Position numbers and translations under genes: made by a program. A stretch of 64,000 bases of DNA from Haematobia irritans (taxonomy: Eukaryota; Arthropoda; Insecta; Diptera; Muscidae): assembly GCF_050003625.1 (NCBI RefSeq), contig NC_134399.1, positions 223,070,975-223,134,974 on the forward strand, read 5' to 3'. Positions 60,144-64,000 of the stretch are shown here, piece after piece (position 1 is the stretch's first letter; every line of letters starts with the position of its first letter). The notes beneath the pieces are model-generated. The model was not told the DNA's origin and did not search any database. It was given only the letters and a program-made list of their open reading frames with translations.

Positions 60144-60796
60144 TAGGACGGATGTCCACCATTTCAATAGCCGGTGAACTGAATTTTCACCACTTCCAAA
60201 TTCAGTGTTTTGGATGAGAATTAAGAAATTTTGTGATATTTGGCAAATAACTAAGTTTTAAAATTGTTCATGGTTTGATGCATTATAACGCGTGTCTTGA
60301 ATGTTAAAAATCAAATATTTTCAAAAATTCGCAATTTTTCTAGAAAGTATTTAGCATTTTTTTCGGCAAAATTTCAATAATTTGTACCATTTTATTAATT
60401 CTTAATCTGTTTTTAACGCATTTGAAACAAAAAATTTTTTAATTTCCTAGTAAAAATATGAAAAAAAGCGAATTATAAAAAATTGACTCAATTCAACATA
60501 ATCTACAGTTAAAATAAAGAACATCTTTGGGAGGACATTTTTGGAAGTGCTTTTAAAGTTGTTCCTTTAGAAGAACTTCCATTTTTTTTGCTGGGTAAGA
60601 GAGAAGTTCACCATTGTGGTATCACAATGGACTGAATTGTCTAAGTAAGCCTTATACATCCGGCTGTCACCTAACCCAACCTTAGGCTCTATATAGAGAC
60701 GATGACCTATTTGACTCTTTGAGTGTCTAGGAAATTTGAAACAAGCATCTCTTTCAAGTCCCACAAACATATAACTCCACGAAGATGTATGTCCAG

Positions 60797-61207
60797 CCCA
60801 GCAAAAAAATTTGGAAGTTATTCTAGGGCACAACTTTAAAAGCACTTCCAAAAATGTAATCTCAAAGATGGTATTTATTTTAACTATACAGGAAGTTCTT
60901 TTAATTTATTTATTTACAACCAGCCAATTTTCATATTTTAATGGGTACTTGTAACTTATTATTTAAATTTTGTCGAAAAGAAAATCTAAATCCATCATAG
61001 AAAAATTGCGAACGTTTGAGGTCAAGCGTTAGAATGCATTAAAAATCATAAAAAATATAAAAATTATTTATTTAGCAAAATATCACATTTTTTTTAACTT
61101 ACATCTAAAACACTGTGATCCGACACACCTAAGTGATACAAATTCCGCATCCGCATCCAGAAGGCACATGTTTCACTAGTTTTTTGGTGATACTTTGTGT
61201 TGCTGGG
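60797..61207 (-). mobile_element. reverse copy of the CCCAGCAAA MITE
   Basis: Starts cccagcaaaaaaatttggaa and ends tgttgctggg. Internally, the reverse complement of the segments found at 58866-60595 and 63187-63603 can be followed (cacttccaaaaatg, gcgttagaatgcatt, caaaatatcaca). A TA duplication is not evident. Confidence 0.65.
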
Positions 61208-62430
61208 AATTTTTGATGTAAGCTCCTAAATTTAGCATTTTTGAGGGTTAAGAATTTGAAACCTCATACCGATATTTTCAAAACTATTGGAATCTGGTGC
61301 TCTCCATAGGTGGTCTCATATTTTACTATATAGGCAATATAGACTGATTTCCCGTGAGAAACAAGAGTTTGAGTATTCATTCTTAAATTCAATACAAGGC
61401 GGCCCTATTTCTTTTTAAAACAAAAAAATCATATTGATTTATTCGTTAACAAACCATAAACTAAATAATAATTAATAGGGTTCTGTAATATACAGATTTT
61501 ACTTAATTTCGCTTATTGTAAGTCTCTAAGGTATTGTTTTTTTCTGTTTCTAAAATGGCACTAATTCGAATACGAATTTCCCATCATTTTGAAGTGGAAC
61601 AATATACCATAATTTCCAAAATATACAAAAAAAGAGATCAAATTAAGCAGCTTCCTTTTGATGAACTTTTGAAAAATTATCATCATGTTGTGATAATTAG
61701 TGGATAGAAGATCAAATACTAAACAAAACAAAAAACCAACGCACATGAGTTCAGAAAAACAAAATCATAAATATTTGAAGGTATAGACATTTGCTTTTAT
61801 GCGATATATCTGCGTAAGCAAAAGGTAATCAAATCAATATAACATCATATTAAATAAAAAAAAAGTATCTCTTTTTTTTCATAATGACCTTTTACAACAA
61901 TCTTTTCTCAACACGCATAATAACATTGGCCACGCTTTACTCACACTGGTAGGATGAGCAATCATAACACAGATACAAATGTAACCTACCAACTATTTGA
62001 TGGAAACTTGTCTGGGAAGGGGGTAAAGGAATGGCATGAACAAATGATATATGGATATTTAATGATTGATGTTGGTTGGAGCCATTGAACTACGAAAATA
62101 TCGTCTTTTTATTTTTTAATAACTCCTGAGTGTGCTTGTATTACCAAATTTATGTTAGTTTCCGTCTAGATCCATGTTTTGGCCAGTTACATACGTAGCA
62201 TATACAACTAATGACAGTTTTTGTTGTTGGAATCTCTTTCTTTTTTACAGAGAGCGAGTGAGAGAGACCTCTATTGATTGTCATTGATGAACGTTATTGT
62301 GATTGATCACAATTTTTCTCCATACATGAAAATGTGGTAGTAAAAAGCGTAAACATTTAAAATATCTGTTAAAATATCCTTATGTGTTACGGTTATTTTT
62401 CAACAATTTATTCATATTAAATTTATTTTT
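61208..62430. other. intronic DNA, nothing recognised
   Basis: No exon, repeat family or RNA is recognised. The 61-codon frame on the minus strand near 61561-61746 has no family features. Confidence 0.5.
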
Positions 62431-62945
62431 CTCATTAAGTCACTGGTATTTGCCCAAATGGAGCAAGCTGAATAAGTCTGAAGTTAACCAAATTCCACTA
62501 ATAATTTTATTTTATGCAGAAAAATTATTGCTTGATTGCATTTTACTATACTTGGTAAAATTTTATGATACCAGTAATTCACAATAGTGCGGTATGGTGA
62601 ATGGATGATTCATATCGACTCAAATGTAGCCGCCAATTAATTGAAGATATCGGTTTAAATCGGACAAATCTATTAATAAAGGTTGTATTTATTTGCCAAA
62701 ATGTTGAACCTTCCATCCACAATCAATCAATTTCTGTAATTCACAATAGTGCGGTATGGTGAATGGATGACTCATATCGACTCAAATGTAGCCGCCAAAT
62801 TATTAGAGATATCGGTTTAAATCGGATAAATGTATTAATAAAGGTCGTATTTATTTGCCAAAATGTTGAACCTTCCATCCACAATCAATCAATTTCAAGC
62901 TGCTATAATAATTTTGCAAAAATTTACCTCAGCAAATTTGTATGA
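62431..62945. repeat. dispersed repeat with 162-bp tandem duplication
   Basis: acaatagtgcggtatggtga starts at 62581 and again at 62743, 162 bp apart, with gactcaaatgtagccgcca, gatatcggtttaaatcgga and ccatccacaatcaatcaatt in both. The preceding tttatgataccagtaattca segment recurs at 58311, 63622, 63898 and 63938, so this belongs to a locally common family. Confidence 0.8.
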
Positions 62946-63186
62946 AATGTAAAATTGATTGTAAGATTGGTTGTACAACTAATCTCATTAACATTCGAAT
63001 AACTTCAAATTGATTCTATAATGGATAATTATCCGCTGCCGACATATTTAGCCCTCAAACCGTCGCCGCCGGAGTCAAAAGTTTAATGTCAGCCGCCGCC
63101 GACAAAAATGGGTCGGCTTCATTCTCAGGTACAGAGACTTCTGCAAATCAAGCAAGCTTAGTAAATTTGAAATTAACATATTCTAC
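62946..63186. repeat. dispersed repeat fragment
   Basis: Contains ggtcggcttcattct shared with 58030 and agtaaatttgaaat shared with 63815. A GC-rich ccgtcgccgccgg segment stands out at 63060. Confidence 0.5.
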
Positions 63187-63603
63187 TACCCAGCAAAAAA
63201 TAGCGTCTCTAAAAAAGTAGTGAAAATGTCCTTTTTCGATCCGGAAATTGTGCAAAATTGGCACAGAAGCGATGAATTTAATATGGGCTTGTCATAGGAC
63301 GGATGTCCATCATTTCAACAGCCGTTGCACCGAATTTGCATCACTTCTGAAGGTGTGAGGCGAATTCAATGATTTGGATGTGAATTATAAAATAGTGTGA
63401 TATTTTGCCAAATATATAATTTTTATAATTTTTTATGATTTTCAATGCATTCTAACGCTTGTTTAAAATATTTTAAAAATTTCTTATTAAACATATGAAA
63501 AAAGCGAGTTTTAAAAAACTGAATCAAAAAAACTTCCAGTGTAGTTAAAATAAAGAACATCTTTGGGAGGACATTTTTGCAAGTGTTTTTAAGGTTGTGC
63601 CTT
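63187..63603 (+). mobile_element. CCCAGCAAA MITE, copy with the empty site
   Basis: Starts cccagcaaaaaatagcgtct and follows the MITE order. At about 63294-63305 it has gtcataggacgg without the DD37E insertion, the empty site for the nested mariner at 58972. The right terminus (ttttgctggg) is missing; the copy breaks off after ggttgtgcctttatt. Confidence 0.75.
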
Positions 63604-64000
63604 TATTATATTTGGTTTAATGTTATGATACCAGTAATACACAATAATTCGTTATTGTGAATGGATGAATCGAATATATAATAACAACATAGACCAAGAA
63701 AGTTATAGATGTTTCAAGTCATTTAACAATGATTTGCTTGTGAAAGAAAAATACTTTTCTCCAAAATGAAAATTTACATAAATGAAATTCTCCTTGTCAA
63801 ATTTAAGCAAGCTGAGTAAATTTGAAATGTACATATTCCACTAGTGATTAAAATATGTTTGCAGAAACCAAATATTTTACTATATTTGGTTTAATTTTAT
63901 GATACCAGTAATTCACAATATTTCGTTAATTTATTGTTATGATACCAGTAATTCACAATATTTCGTTATTATGAATGGAAGAATCGTATATGCACAAAAA
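63604..64000. repeat. dispersed repeat with TTCACAATA...TATTGTGAA ends
   Basis: Three occurrences of tgataccagtaatncacaat (about 63625, 63901, 63941), each followed by a short inverted motif (cacaata ... tattgtg or a variant). The repeat continues past the window edge. Confidence 0.65.

Larger units (their letters stand above)
58866..60595 (+). mobile_element. CCCAGCAAA-terminus MITE, itself interrupted
   Basis: The element begins CCCAG and ends TTTTTTTTGCTGGG (inverted ends), with TA on both sides (58864-58865 and 60596-60597) duplicated from the SINE. Without the mariner inside it is about 556 bp and has no coding capacity. Other copies lie at 60797-61207 (reverse) and 63187-63603. Confidence 0.8.
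58775..60690 (+). mobile_element. SINE split by a nested insertion
   Basis: The left part (58775-58865) has gcaatgtggaacgccgttcg and gggcagcactcagtgata. The right part (60598-60690) resumes agagagaagttcaccattgt, tatcacaatggactgaatt and a cacctaaccc tail. The two halves join at a TA where the 1.7-kb MITE plus mariner was inserted. Confidence 0.8.

Noticed and set aside
57036..64000. Upstream Notch exons (EGF 1-5, signal peptide)
   Set aside because: Searched by eye for cysteine-rich minus-strand frames; none found, so they lie outside the window.

Overview
The window is eukaryotic, AT-rich nuclear DNA from a higher dipteran. It is most likely a muscoid/calyptrate fly (house-fly or stable-fly relative). 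The evidence is a Notch gene whose exons align throughout with the Drosophila protein as I remember it, a fly-type UPF0729 gene, 58-71 nt introns, and repeat families (tRNA-derived SINE, 29-bp minisatellite, DD41D and DD37E mariners) that I recall as abundant in muscoid genomes. Species is inference; no search was run.

There are two confident genes. The dominant one is Notch on the minus strand. Six coding exons run from 57035 down to the stop at 29099 and encode about 2434 residues, from the end of EGF repeat 5 to the C-terminus. One 5.9-kb exon carries EGF 8-36, the LNR module, the transmembrane segment, the RAM region, the ankyrin repeats and the PPSY motif. Exons for the signal peptide and EGF 1-5 lie beyond the right edge, so 57036-64000 is an unfinished 5' intron. 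A 19.4-kb intron (37485-56904) separates the first two visible exons. The second gene, on the plus strand at 19707-19967, is a small single-exon UPF0729 (CG18508/C18orf32-like) gene. A DRE-like site and possible 5' exon near 18.0-18.5 kb on the minus strand hint at a third gene whose body I cannot see.

Region by region: 1-18 kb is almost all repeats. It holds a 153-bp-periodic composite element bracketed by 80-bp direct repeats, a deleted DD41D mariner, tRNA-like SINE pieces, 29-bp minisatellite arrays and diverged duplications. 18-20.3 kb is a small genic island with a dense AACCGG/CCGGTT cluster upstream of the UPF0729 gene. 20.4-28 kb is repeats again: a mariner relic, a large inverted minisatellite pair, and 115-bp, 310-bp, 348-bp and 155-bp tandem duplications. 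28-37.5 kb is the Notch coding block. 37.5-56.9 kb is the large Notch intron, with a second DD41D mariner, a small hAT element with a perfect 8-bp target duplication, and four TGTGGGAAA (Su(H)-type) sites. 57-64 kb is another intron filled with nested transposons, including a three-level nest (SINE, then MITE, then DD37E mariner) whose empty site is still present in a paralogous copy.

I see no evidence of a new defence, metabolic or regulatory gene system. The items most worth following up are the nested insertions, the long (70-80 bp) direct repeats around inserted elements, the AACCGG cluster, and the Su(H)-type motif cluster inside Notch.
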